Notes: generated by a model not told the origin, from the letters alone. A stretch of 22,399 nt of DNA from Nitrospirota bacterium (GCA_013334545.1 JAAXXJ010000016.1:1-22399); one strand, 5' to 3'; positions 14,633 through 22,316 are shown, numbered from the stretch's first letter. Numbers and translations are program-made.

Positions 14633-16717
14633 TTACCCCTGCGCCTGGATGGCCGTGATCGCGATGGTGTTGACGATGTCCGCGACGAGCGCGCCCCGGC
14701 TCAGGTCGTTCACCGGTTTCTTGAGGCCCTGCAGCACCGGGCCGATGGCGACCGCGTTGGCCGCACGCTGCACCGCCTTGTAGGCGTTGTTGCCCGAGCT
14801 GAGATCAGGGAAGATGAAGACCGTCGCGTGCCCAGCCACTTCGCTGCCCGGCAGTTTCACCTTTGCGACGGTCGTGTCGATGGCGGCGTCGTATTGGATG
14901 GGGCCTTCGACCTTGAGGTCCGGCGCCCGTTCGCGCACGAGCCGCGTAGCGTCGCGCACGCGGTCGACGTCCGGCCCAGCGCCGGATTCGCCGGTGGAAT
15001 AGGAGAGCATGGCCACCCGGGGCTCGACGCCGAACGCAGCCGCCGTCGCTGCCGAGCTGACGGCGATGTCAGCGAGCTGCTGCGCCGTCGGCTCGGGCAC
15101 GATGGCGCAGTCGCCGTAGACCAGCACCCGGTCGGCCAGGCACATGAAGAAGACGCTCGACACGACAGAGATGCCCGGCTTCGTTTTCACGAACTCCAGC
15201 GCCGGCCGGATGGTGTGTGCCGTGGTGTGGACGGACCCGGATACCATGCCGTCGGCCATGCCCTCGTGCACCATCATGGTCCCGAAATAGCTCACGTCCA
15301 TCATGGAGTCCCGCGCCAGGTCCGGAGAAATGCCTTTGTGCTTTCGCAGCTCGAAGTACGCGTTCGCGAAGGACGGCAGCAGCTCCGAGGTGCGGGGATC
15401 GATGATCTTTGCCCGGTCCAGCGCCAGTCCGAGGGACGAGGCCTTCTGGCGGACCTCCGCCGGATCGCCGAGCAGCGTGATGTCGCAGACGTCGCGCAGC
15501 AGGACGATCTCCGCTGCCCGGAGGATCCGCTCCTCCGTGCCTTCGGGCAGCACGATATGCCTGCGCTGCTGCTTCGCCCGCCGGACCAGCTCGTACTGGA
15601 ACATGAGCGGCGTGACCCTTCCGGTGCGAGACACAGCGGCGCGCTCCAGGAGCCCGGGCACGTCCACGCAGGATTCGATGATGCCGAGGGCAGCCGCGAC
15701 CTTCCGTTTGTTCTCGGCCATCAACGTCGGCCGGAGGTTGCTCACGTTCATGGCGGTCGTGAAGGTGTCCGTGGTGACGCCCAGCACCGGGATGGGCGAG
15801 ACGTTCAGACCCTCGATCAGCCGCTGCACCTGCGGCGCCGGTTTCAGGTTCCCGGTGAGCACCAGCCCGGCGACACGGGGGTACCGGGGCGAGCGGTCGG
15901 CGACAAAGGTACCCAGGATGATGTCGGAACGGTCTCCGGGCGTGATGACCAGGCACCCCTCCTGCAAGTGGTCGAGGAAGTGCGGAAGCTCCATGGCCGC
16001 GATCTTGACGCTCATAACCTCGCCGTCGAGCCATGCGGCATCGCCGCCCAGTATCTCGGCATTCAGCGCGCCGGCGATCTCGCGCACCGTCGGCCTCGCC
16101 AGGATCGGGTCCTCGGGGATCACATATACCGGTTTGTCGTTGGTCGGCACCTGCCGCAGGGCTTCAAGGATCCCCTCCCGCTGGGCCGGGTCCACCCGTG
16201 ACACCAGGACGGCCAGGACGTCGCACTTCTTCTCTTCCAGCGAATCGATCAGCGCGTGGACAGCGTTCGTCACCTTCCGGATATCCTTACCATGACCGTT
16301 GACGATGGGCACAAGGGGCGAGCCGAGGTTCCGCGCGATCTCGACGTTCAGGTCGAACTCAAGCGCAACCGACACGCTGGTGTAGTCCGTTCCCACGCAG
16401 AGGACGAAATCGCACCTGCTTTCGAGCGCCTTGTACCGCTCCAGGATGCGACTGTAGAGCTCGTCGTGCCGCGACGCCTCCAGGAGCGCGCGGGCCTCAT
16501 CGAGCGGGACTCCGCACTCGCCGCCTTCGGGGAACTCGCCGTGGTACAGGGACTTGAGGAGCGTAATGATCCGGTCAGGGCCGCACTCATCCGTGCTGAT
16601 GGGCCTGAATACGCCCACGCTCTTGAGGTGGCCCGCGAGCTGCTCCATGAACCCGACCGCCGTTATCGCCTTCCCGCTTTGCGGTTCAAGGCTCGTGATA
16701 TACATGTTCTTCGGCAT
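14633..16717 (-). CDS. pta: Phosphate acetyltransferase, long form
   Basis: A 694-residue phosphotransacetylase, converting acetyl-CoA and phosphate to acetyl phosphate and CoA. It is the long (class II) type: residues about 1-210 form the P-loop-like N-terminal domain (MYITSLEPQSGK), about 215-325 the DRTGG-like regulatory domain, and about 365-690 the catalytic PTA_PTB domain (HIVLPEGTEERILRAAEI; YFGTMMVHEGMADGMVSGSV; YGDCAIVPEPTAQQLADIAV; IFPDLSSGNNAYKAVQRAAN). The long N-terminal part suggests allosteric control by metabolites, as in enterobacterial Pta. The ATG at 16717 has only a weak GGAA upstream; M5 (16705) is a possible alternative. It precedes ackA. Confidence 0.97.
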   Translation of the reverse strand: MPKNMYITSLEPQSGKAITAVGFMEQLAGHLKSVGVFRPISTDECGPDRIITLLKSLYHGEFPEGGECGVPLDEARALLEASRHDELYSRILERYKALESRCDFVLCVGTDYTSVSVALEFDLNVEIARNLGSPLVPIVNGHGKDIRKVTNAVHALIDSLEEKKCDVLAVLVSRVDPAQREGILEALRQVPTNDKPVYVIPEDPILARPTVREIAGALNAEILGGDAAWLDGEVMSVKIAAMELPHFLDHLQEGCLVITPGDRSDIILGTFVADRSPRYPRVAGLVLTGNLKPAPQVQRLIEGLNVSPIPVLGVTTDTFTTAMNVSNLRPTLMAENKRKVAAALGIIESCVDVPGLLERAAVSRTGRVTPLMFQYELVRRAKQQRRHIVLPEGTEERILRAAEIVLLRDVCDITLLGDPAEVRQKASSLGLALDRAKIIDPRTSELLPSFANAYFELRKHKGISPDLARDSMMDVSYFGTMMVHEGMADGMVSGSVHTTAHTIRPALEFVKTKPGISVVSSVFFMCLADRVLVYGDCAIVPEPTAQQLADIAVSSAATAAAFGVEPRVAMLSYSTGESGAGPDVDRVRDATRLVRERAPDLKVEGPIQYDAAIDTTVAKVKLPGSEVAGHATVFIFPDLSSGNNAYKAVQRAANAVAIGPVLQGLKKPVNDLSRGALVADIVNTIAITAIQAQG

Positions 16718-16755
16718 AGGTCATCGTTCCGCTGTGGTGTAAGACCAAAACCATG

Positions 16756-16958
16756 TACCGCCAAGGCGCAAAGAGCGCCAAGGAAATCATTGAAGCTCCC
16801 TGCAGCAAGCTGCAGGGAATCTTCGATCCTCGAGGTAGTACTATGTATTCTAATCGCTCGCTAACCCCGCGGCAAGCTACGGGGAATGCGCTCGCTCCTG
16901 GATTCATCAAGAATCAAGATCAAGCATATTTTTCGTGCTTCGCGTCTTCGCGGTTCAA
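16756..16958. repeat. Hairpin repeat (CCGCCAAGGCGC family) split by a REP-like insertion
   Basis: The left arm is TACCGCCAAGGCGCAAAGAG then CGCCAAGGAA (16756-16785); the right arm is TTTTTCGTGCTTCGCGTCTT then CGCGGTTCAA (16929-16958). At 10736-10830 the same arms are separated by only about 25 bases; here the loop contains the whole 122-base repeat plus about 20 bases. Confidence 0.75.
16786..16907 (+). repeat. 122-base repeat with two tandem REP-like hairpins (copy B)
   Basis: This copy matches copy A (10861-10982) over its entire length with about seven base differences and no gaps. The first hairpin (CCCTGCAG, CAAG, CTGCAGGG) is intact, and the second keeps CCCCG/CGGGG. It shares the ATCATTGAAG start and GGATTCAT end, which therefore define the unit boundaries. 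It sits in the loop of another repeat, downstream of the pfk gene. Confidence 0.85.
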
Positions 16959-17018
16959 TATTGTTGCTTCTGTTATTGGCCTTGGTCTTTGCCATTGAAA
17001 TACACTGCCGTTTACTTC

Positions 17019-18308
17019 TCACCGCATGTCCGCCGGCTGCCCGGTCGAGGCGAGCACGCTGCTCCAGAGCGCTCCCGCGGGGTCGATCTTCTTGCGCTGC
17101 GACACAGCGAGGGATAGGGGAACATGGGTGAACTGGTGGTTCCAGAATCCCACGACCATGTTCGTCCGTCCGCTCATGCCCGCGTGCACGGCGCTCTGCC
17201 CGAGCAACAGGCAGAAGGCCGAGTCGTGGGGATTCGCCGGCACACTTCGTATCGTGTAGCTGGGATCGATGTACTTGAGGCTGATCTCGACGCCCCGCTT
17301 TTTGAAGTGGTCCTTGATGGCGTCCCGCAGGAAGATGCCGATGTCGCCATGCTTTATGTTCCCTGAAGCGTCGCGCTCGGCGGTCTTCGCCATGAGGTCC
17401 TGGCCAGCCCCTTCCGCAGCGACGATCACCGCATGGCCACGACTATCGAGCCTCTGTTTTAGTTCAGAGAGGAACCGCTCGAGCGTGAACGGGACCTCGG
17501 GGACGAGGCAGAAGTTCACCTGGCTGTCGACAAGGACCGAATAGGCAGCAATATACCCTGAATCGCGGCCCATGAGCTTCACCAGCCCGATACCGTTGCG
17601 CGCTGCCTCCGCCTCGGTGTTGGCGGCGTAGGTTGCGCGCCTGGCCTCGGTGACCGCGGTCTCGAATCCGAAGGTCTTCTGCACGAAGGAGACGTCGTTG
17701 TCGATGGTCTTCGGGATGCCAATGACGCTGATCTTGAGGCCGCGCTTCACTGCCTCCTCAGCGATCTTCTGCGCACCGCGCAGGGTCCCGTCGCCGCCGA
17801 GGGCGAAGAGGATGCCGACCTTGAGCTCTTCGAGGGTCTTTACCATGTCCGCCGGGTCCTGGGGCCCGCGCGAGGAGCCGAGGACCGTCCCGCCGAGTTC
17901 GTTGATCCGGGCAACCGAGTCCGGGGTGAGCTCGAGCGGCACATGCCCTATCCGCTGCACGAGGCCTTCGTAGCCATAGCGGAAGCCGTAGACCTTCTTC
18001 ACGCCGTAGAGATGATAGAGGCTCAGGACGATCGACCGGATCACGTCGTTCAGGCCGGGACAGAGCCCGCCGCAGGTCACGATGCCGCAAGCGAGCGGCG
18101 GCGGCTCAAAAAAGATCTTCTCCCTCGGTCCTGCGGCCTCCATCGCTGGAGGGTCCGCGCGCTTGTCCAGCCACGGCTTCAGGTCCTCGAGCCGCGCATG
18201 ATAGAGCACACGTTCGTCGTCGCGGGTGAACCGGACGCCGGACATCGGCGATGGAACGCGGCACTCGCCCAGGCGGGCTATGGTGAAATCAAGGTCAATA
18301 TCGGACAT
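17019..18308 (-). CDS. 6-phosphofructokinase, plant-like ATP-dependent type
   Basis: A 429-residue phosphofructokinase of the long group related to PPi-PFKs and plant/trypanosomatid ATP-PFKs. It phosphorylates fructose 6-phosphate in glycolysis. Motifs: GIVTCGGLCPGLNDVIR (75-91), YGFRYGYEGL (107-116), GGDGT (171-175), PKTIDND (199-205) and MGRDSGYIA. The Gly in GGDG (rather than the GGDD of PPi-dependent enzymes) points to ATP as phosphate donor, even though PKTIDND is the form shared with PPi enzymes. An 11-residue extension from a GTG at 18341 is open but has no ribosome binding site; the ATG at 18308 has TGGAG about 7 bases upstream. Downstream is pta, upstream the ROK kinase. It is cytoplasmic. 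Confidence 0.93.
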   Translation of the reverse strand: MSDIDLDFTIARLGECRVPSPMSGVRFTRDDERVLYHARLEDLKPWLDKRADPPAMEAAGPREKIFFEPPPLACGIVTCGGLCPGLNDVIRSIVLSLYHLYGVKKVYGFRYGYEGLVQRIGHVPLELTPDSVARINELGGTVLGSSRGPQDPADMVKTLEELKVGILFALGGDGTLRGAQKIAEEAVKRGLKISVIGIPKTIDNDVSFVQKTFGFETAVTEARRATYAANTEAEAARNGIGLVKLMGRDSGYIAAYSVLVDSQVNFCLVPEVPFTLERFLSELKQRLDSRGHAVIVAAEGAGQDLMAKTAERDASGNIKHGDIGIFLRDAIKDHFKKRGVEISLKYIDPSYTIRSVPANPHDSAFCLLLGQSAVHAGMSGRTNMVVGFWNHQFTHVPLSLAVSQRKKIDPAGALWSSVLASTGQPADMR

Positions 18309-18333
18309 GCGATGCTCCAGTCTGGATATCGTC

Positions 18334-18433
18334 TTTGACACGAAAGGAGCGGATCAACATCCTGATAACCACGGATCAATCCAAAACACAATCCGCCTCT
18401 ATCCGGTTTTCATCCGACTGTATCCGTGTCAAA
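18334..18433. repeat. Imperfect hairpin repeat between the ROK kinase and pfk genes
   Basis: TTTGACACG (18334-18342) pairs perfectly with CGTGTCAAA (18425-18433); inside are several imperfectly matched blocks of the GGATNAAC/ATCCG type (for example ACCACGGATCAATCC against ATCCGGTTTTCATCC). The unit resembles the hairpin at 8792-8906 in its GCGGAT/ATCCGC content. It covers nearly the whole spacer. Confidence 0.7.
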
Positions 18434-18448
18434 ATCGTTCTTATTTAC

Positions 18449-19168
18449 TCATCGTGACTTCCTTCGCGTCCTTCGCGCCTTGGCGGTAAGAATGGTTTCA
18501 GATCTTTTTCGTCTCGCCTTCCCATGCTCCCACAACAGAAACCCGCCGCGGAACGCATGCGCATTGTCGCCTGCCCGACACCCCGGCGGCAGCCTGTCCA
18601 GCTTGTTGACGTTGCCTCCGCCGATGACCACGTCGTCAAGTTCGAGAGCGGGAATGAAACGGGAGACCACCTCCCGGACAAAGGCCCGCCACTTCCTGAT
18701 GCCCAGTTTCTCGAGTCCCTTGAGCCCCAGGTAGTCCTCGTAGGTCGCCTGCTTGTAGGTCAGGTGCCCAAGCTCCATGGGCACCACTGTTCCATTCACG
18801 ACCAGCGCAGTGCCAAGCCCGGTCCCCAGCCCCAGGAACAGCATCGTCCCGCCCTTATAGCTTCCCAAAGCCTGCATGGCGGCATCGTTCATCACTTTGA
18901 CCGGGCGGCCGAATGCGGTGTTGAAATCGAACCGGGTCCAGCCGCGACCGAGGTTGACAGGTTCCGAAAACGGCTTGTTCCCGCGGACCCGGCCGGGATA
19001 GCCGATCGAGACCGCATCGTACTTCCAGTCTTCGGTCAGTTTCAGCACTCCTGCTACCATCTTCCGGGGGGTCAGTGTCGGCCCCGAGGGAAATTTCCGG
19101 GGGTCGGTCTGTCCGGTGACGAGGATCTTGACACTGTTCCCGCCGATGTCGATGACGAGTACTTTCAT
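18449..19168 (-). CDS. ROK-family sugar kinase, polyphosphate-glucokinase-like
   Basis: A 239-residue sugar kinase of the ROK/hexokinase fold. The phosphate-1 loop is VLVIDIGGNSVKI (3-15), the catalytic Asp lies in VMNDAAMQALG (D95), and the adenosine-type loop is LFLGLGTGLGTALVVNG. MELGHL follows, but the zinc-binding Cys motif of typical ROK glucokinases is absent, as in polyphosphate glucokinases. It likely makes glucose 6-phosphate; whether ATP or polyphosphate is the donor is not decided by sequence alone. The ATG at 19168 has GGAGAGG about 9 bases upstream; an upstream 15-residue extension is not needed. The last dozen residues (TAKARRTRRKSR) are encoded by an arm of an intergenic repeat. 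It lies between glgP and pfk. Confidence 0.85.
   Translation of the reverse strand: MKVLVIDIGGNSVKILVTGQTDPRKFPSGPTLTPRKMVAGVLKLTEDWKYDAVSIGYPGRVRGNKPFSEPVNLGRGWTRFDFNTAFGRPVKVMNDAAMQALGSYKGGTMLFLGLGTGLGTALVVNGTVVPMELGHLTYKQATYEDYLGLKGLEKLGIRKWRAFVREVVSRFIPALELDDVVIGGGNVNKLDRLPPGCRAGDNAHAFRGGFLLWEHGKARRKRSETILTAKARRTRRKSR
18452..18488. repeat. Single arm of the CCGCCAAGGCGC repeat inside the kinase gene end
   Basis: The bases CTTCCTTCGCGTCCTTCGCG followed by CCTTGGCGGTAA match the right arm of the repeat at 10736-10830. They encode, on the minus strand, the basic C-terminal tail of the ROK kinase. The other arm is not found nearby. Confidence 0.7.
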
Positions 19169-19203
19169 AACGGAAGCCTCTCCAAATCGCAACCCCTGCT
19201 CTT

Positions 19204-19299
19204 CGTCATTCACGCGAAAAAGGGAATCCAGCGTCTCTTCTCAAGTCCCTGGATACCCCCGGATCAAGTCCGGGGCAGGCTTGCAAGACCGGAATGACG
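19204..19299. repeat. CGTCATTC/GAATGACG intergenic repeat between glgP and the ROK kinase gene
   Basis: CGTCATTC (19204-19211) and GAATGACG (19292-19299) form the outer stem; AGGGAATCCAG and the CTGGATACCC block pair next; an inner perfect hairpin CCCCGGA, loop TCAAG, TCCGGGG occupies 19257-19275. From general knowledge this is a common intergenic element in many proteobacteria and related groups, often mis-translated as short peptides containing VIPAKAGIQ-like text. Confidence 0.9.
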
Positions 19300-19342
19300 G
19301 CATAAGACAAGAGTCAGTACCAAATACCTCTCTCGTAGGTGG

Positions 19343-21844
19343 TCATGACTTCTTCAGCGGCCTGACCTTCCATATATTATCGCAGTACTCCCGGATGGAC
19401 CGGTCGGAAGAGAATTTCCCCATGCGGGCCGTGTTCAGGATCGACATCCGTACCCACTGTTCCTGGTCGCGATAGGCCGCGCTTACCCGGTCCTGGCAGT
19501 CGATGTAGGACTGGTAGTCCGCCAGCAGCAGGAACGGGTCATGGTTCAGGAGATTATCGATCAGCGGCGCGAACAGGCCTTTGTCCCCTCGCGAGAAATG
19601 ACCTGACCCGATCTGGTCGATTGCCTCCCTGAGATGCGGATTGGATTCATAATAGCTCCGGGGGGCATAGCCCTTTGCCTTGAGACCAAGCACGTCCTCT
19701 ACAGTGAGCCCGAAGAGAAAGAAATTCTCCTCGCCGACCTCTTCGCGGATCTCGACATTCGCGCCGTCCAGGGTGCCGATGGTGAGCGCGCCGTTCATCG
19801 AGAACTTCATGTTCCCCGTGCCCGAAGCCTCCTTCCCTGCCGTGGATATCTGTTCCGAGAGATCGGCGGCGGGATAGATGTGGTGGGCGTTCTTCACGTT
19901 GAAGTCGGGGCAGAAGACGACCTTCAGCCGACCGTCGACCTCGGGGTCGTTGTTCACCATCTCGGCCACGGAATTGATCAGTTTGATGATCAGCTTCGCC
20001 ATGAAGTAGCCCGGCGCTGCCTTGCCGCCGAAGATGAACGCGCGCGGGACGATCTTTGTACGCGGGGCCTTCTTTATCCGGTTGTAGAGGGTGATGATAT
20101 GGAGCACGTTCAGGTGCTGCCGCTTGTACTCATGGATCCGCTTCACCTGGACGTCGAAGAGCGAGTCGGGATCCACGGCGGTCCCGGTCCGTTCCTTTAT
20201 CATTGCAGCAAGCCGGTTCTTGTTTGTCCGCTTGATCTTCGCCCATTCATTCCGGAAGACGCGGTCCTTGACAAAGGGCTCGATCTTGCGGATCTCGTCC
20301 TCAAAGTGCTTGATCCACTTGTCGCCGATGCTCCCGGTGATGAGGCCGGCAAGCCCGGGATTGCTCAAGGCCACCCAGCGCCGGGGGGTCACGCCGTTCG
20401 TCACGTTCGTGAACCGTTCGGGATACATCTCGTACAGGTCCTTGAGGACGGTCTTCGTAAGAAGGTCGGAATGCAGCGCCGCCACCCCGTTGATATGGTG
20501 GCTTCCCACTGCCGCCAGATGGGCCATGCGGACGTACTTCTCCCCGCTTTCGTCGATCAGCGACAGCCGAGAGGCGCGTGCGTCATCACCGGGATACCGT
20601 TTGCGGACCTCGTCGAGGAACCTCCTGTTGATCTCATAGATGATCTCTATATGCCGAGGAAGCGTGCGGCTGAAGAGCGGCAGCGCCCACTTTTCCAGCG
20701 CCTCGGGCAGCAGCGTATGGTTCGTGTAGGCCATGGTCTTCTGTGTGATCGCCCAGGCATTCTCCCAGTCCATCAGATGCTCATCCACGAGGAGGCGCAT
20801 CAGTTCCGCCACCGCGATGGAGGGATGGGTATCGTTCAACTGCACGGCAAAACTCTCGTGGAACCTGTCCAGATCTCTTTTACGCATGCTATGGATATTG
20901 AGCATGTCCTGCAGCGAGCAAGACACGAAGAAATACTGCTGCGTCAGGCGGAGCGTCTTGCCGACCTCGGGCTCATCGTTCGGATAGAGGACCTTGCTCA
21001 CGGTCTCGGAGATGACTTTCTCGTCCACGGCCCGATAGTAGTCGCCCACGTTGAACGCCTCAAAGTCAAAGGACTCTACGGCCTCGGCCTTCCAGAGCCG
21101 GAGCAGGTTCACCGTATCGTCCCGGTAGGCAGGGACCGGCGTGTCGTAGGCGATGCCTTTCACGACGCGGTTCGGGATCCATCGCACGCAATATCGGCCG
21201 CTGGCGTCACGGTACTGCTCCGTATGGCCGCCGAAGTTCACGGTATAGGCGATCTCGGGCCGGCAGAGCTCCCAGGGATTCCCCAGACGAAGCCACTCGT
21301 CCGTCTTCTCGGTCTGCCAGCCGTCTCGGAACTCCTGGTCAAAGATGCCGAACTCGTACCGTATGCCATATCCGATGGCCGGCACGTTCAACGAAGCGAG
21401 GGAATCCATGTAGCAGGCCGCCAGCCTTCCAAGGCCGCCGTTGCCGAGCCCCGGCTCTTCCTCCTGGGCGATCAGGTCGTCCAGGTCCTGATCGAGCTCC
21501 CGCACCGCTTCCCGCATCTGTTCGGTGATACCGAGGCAGAGGAGATTGTTGCCCAGATGGGGCCCCATCAGGAACTCCGCGGAGAGATAGCTCGCGATCT
21601 TGACCGACCGATCAGAAAGCTTCTGGATCGAGCCGATGAAGCGGTCGAGCATCCGGTCCCGCGCTGTGAAGGCCACGGCCATATACCAGTCGTTCCGCGT
21701 GGCAAGCGCCGGGATGCGCCCCTGGACACAATGCAGATTGTCGATGACCGCCTGCTTGATCGCGGCGACCGTGGTCCCGGTCCGGGTGGACTCGCACTTT
21801 TCAATGGCTGGAGAAGAACGCGCCTCCCCTGTCTTTCTCTTCAT
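19343..21844 (-). CDS. glgP: Glycogen/alpha-glucan phosphorylase
   Basis: An 833-residue glucan phosphorylase, releasing glucose 1-phosphate from glycogen or starch-like polymers with phosphate. The pyridoxal-phosphate site is EASGTGNMKFSMNGALTIGT with the Schiff-base Lys near residue 680. Other family landmarks are GLGNGGLGRLAACYMDSLAS, GYGIRYEFGIFDQ, QLNDTHPSIAVAELMRLLVD, TNHTLLPEALEKW and the VKRIHEYKRQHLN segment. The length is that of the classic (maltodextrin/glycogen) subfamily. A TTG two codons upstream is open, but the ATG at 21844 has GAGAGG about 7 bases ahead. It is the first gene of the leftward glycogen-to-acetate block; a phosphoglucomutase to follow it is not in the window. 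No convincing promoter was found in 21845-22000. Confidence 0.97.
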   Translation of the reverse strand: MKRKTGEARSSPAIEKCESTRTGTTVAAIKQAVIDNLHCVQGRIPALATRNDWYMAVAFTARDRMLDRFIGSIQKLSDRSVKIASYLSAEFLMGPHLGNNLLCLGITEQMREAVRELDQDLDDLIAQEEEPGLGNGGLGRLAACYMDSLASLNVPAIGYGIRYEFGIFDQEFRDGWQTEKTDEWLRLGNPWELCRPEIAYTVNFGGHTEQYRDASGRYCVRWIPNRVVKGIAYDTPVPAYRDDTVNLLRLWKAEAVESFDFEAFNVGDYYRAVDEKVISETVSKVLYPNDEPEVGKTLRLTQQYFFVSCSLQDMLNIHSMRKRDLDRFHESFAVQLNDTHPSIAVAELMRLLVDEHLMDWENAWAITQKTMAYTNHTLLPEALEKWALPLFSRTLPRHIEIIYEINRRFLDEVRKRYPGDDARASRLSLIDESGEKYVRMAHLAAVGSHHINGVAALHSDLLTKTVLKDLYEMYPERFTNVTNGVTPRRWVALSNPGLAGLITGSIGDKWIKHFEDEIRKIEPFVKDRVFRNEWAKIKRTNKNRLAAMIKERTGTAVDPDSLFDVQVKRIHEYKRQHLNVLHIITLYNRIKKAPRTKIVPRAFIFGGKAAPGYFMAKLIIKLINSVAEMVNNDPEVDGRLKVVFCPDFNVKNAHHIYPAADLSEQISTAGKEASGTGNMKFSMNGALTIGTLDGANVEIREEVGEENFFLFGLTVEDVLGLKAKGYAPRSYYESNPHLREAIDQIGSGHFSRGDKGLFAPLIDNLLNHDPFLLLADYQSYIDCQDRVSAAYRDQEQWVRMSILNTARMGKFSSDRSIREYCDNIWKVRPLKKS

Positions 21845-22002
21845 GAACAATCCTCTCTTTTGTAGGTGATGATCTCAGATAGCGACGCCGTAATACTGAT
21901 TCGAATATATCATTTTTCCCCGGCCTCGGATTGCTTTGATCATTTCATCACCGTGGACGTGCAGCCTTTTCGCCTGTATATCTGCAGCTCCTGCCCATAT
22001 GT

Positions 22003-22031
22003 TTGACGGGAGTACGGTCCGGTGCTACACT
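22003..22031 (+). promoter_or_regulatory. Predicted sigma70-type promoter, rightward
   Basis: TTGACG (22003-22008), a 17-base spacer and TACACT (22026-22031) closely match the sigma70 consensus. Transcription would start near 22038 and reach the small membrane ORF at 22092 after a leader of about 54 bases. It lies in the divergent interval next to glgP. Confidence 0.6.
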
Positions 22032-22091
22032 TCGCATAAGCAGCCCGTCCGGAACGGGATGCTATTCCCCTGAAAGGAACGAACATCTCCC

Positions 22092-22316
22092 ATGCAGGAA
22101 CGTGATCAAAGTGCAGGACGGGATATCTCCCGCTTCCTCGATTTCTGGACCGAGGAGCGGAGCCTGACCGTTATGCTCATCCTCCTGCTGCTCCACTTCT
22201 TCGTCCTGACGCCGGGGACGTTCTTCGGCCGCGCCTATCAGCTGATCGGGGCCCTGTTCCTCTTCCTTGCCCTGCTCGCAATCGCTCTCGCCGCAACCGC
22301 GGTCATCCCCAGCTGA
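22092..22316 (+). CDS. Small membrane protein (74 residues), unknown function
   Basis: The only likely plus-strand gene in the window. An N-terminal charged part (MQERDQSAGRDISRFLDFWT) is followed by two hydrophobic segments, about residues 27-43 (VMLILLLLHFFVLTPGT) and 51-72 (LIGALFLFLALLAIALAATA then VI). A good promoter lies upstream at 22003-22031; AAAGGA is present but 13 bases from the ATG. I do not recognise a family with certainty; it could be the N-terminal part of a longer membrane protein shortened by rearrangement. Its last 79 bases overlap the opposite-strand sigma factor reading frame, so part of the leucine-rich tail could be an antisense echo of that gene. Confidence 0.5.
   Translation: MQERDQSAGRDISRFLDFWTEERSLTVMLILLLLHFFVLTPGTFFGRAYQLIGALFLFLALLAIALAATAVIPS

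Larger units (their letters stand above)
16718..17018. other. 301-base spacer between pfk and pta, made mostly of nested repeats
   Basis: No gene. A split hairpin repeat (16756-16785 and 16929-16958) encloses copy B of the 122-base REP-like repeat (16786-16907). A short open frame that crosses it is encoded by repeat sequence and is not believed. No promoter for pta was recognised in the remaining bases. Confidence 0.7.

Noticed and set aside
14612..16201. Long (529-codon) open frame on the plus strand
   Set aside because: It is antisense to pta, which has clear domains throughout; the frame stays open because of GC-rich third positions on the other strand, and its translation is low-complexity (R, H, V, D rich).
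16753..16998. 81-codon plus-strand open frame in the pfk-pta spacer
   Set aside because: It translates the hairpin repeat and the 122-base REP-like repeat; a similar frame would arise from any copy.
10736..19299. Repeats as a CRISPR array
   Set aside because: The repeats are single palindromic units of different families spread between genes, with no regular spacers and no cas genes.
19634..21865. Very long (743-codon) open frame on the plus strand
   Set aside because: It is fully antisense to glgP, which is unambiguous; no domain is recognisable in the antisense translation.
21933..21952. TGAT-N6-ATCA motif upstream of glgP as an FNR site
   Set aside because: FNR sites have a 4-base centre (TTGAT-N4-ATCAA); the spacing and outer bases do not fit.
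21845..22000. TATATT on the minus strand as the -10 box of a glgP promoter
   Set aside because: The bases 17 positions upstream (AATCCG) do not resemble a -35 box, and no extended -10 motif is present.
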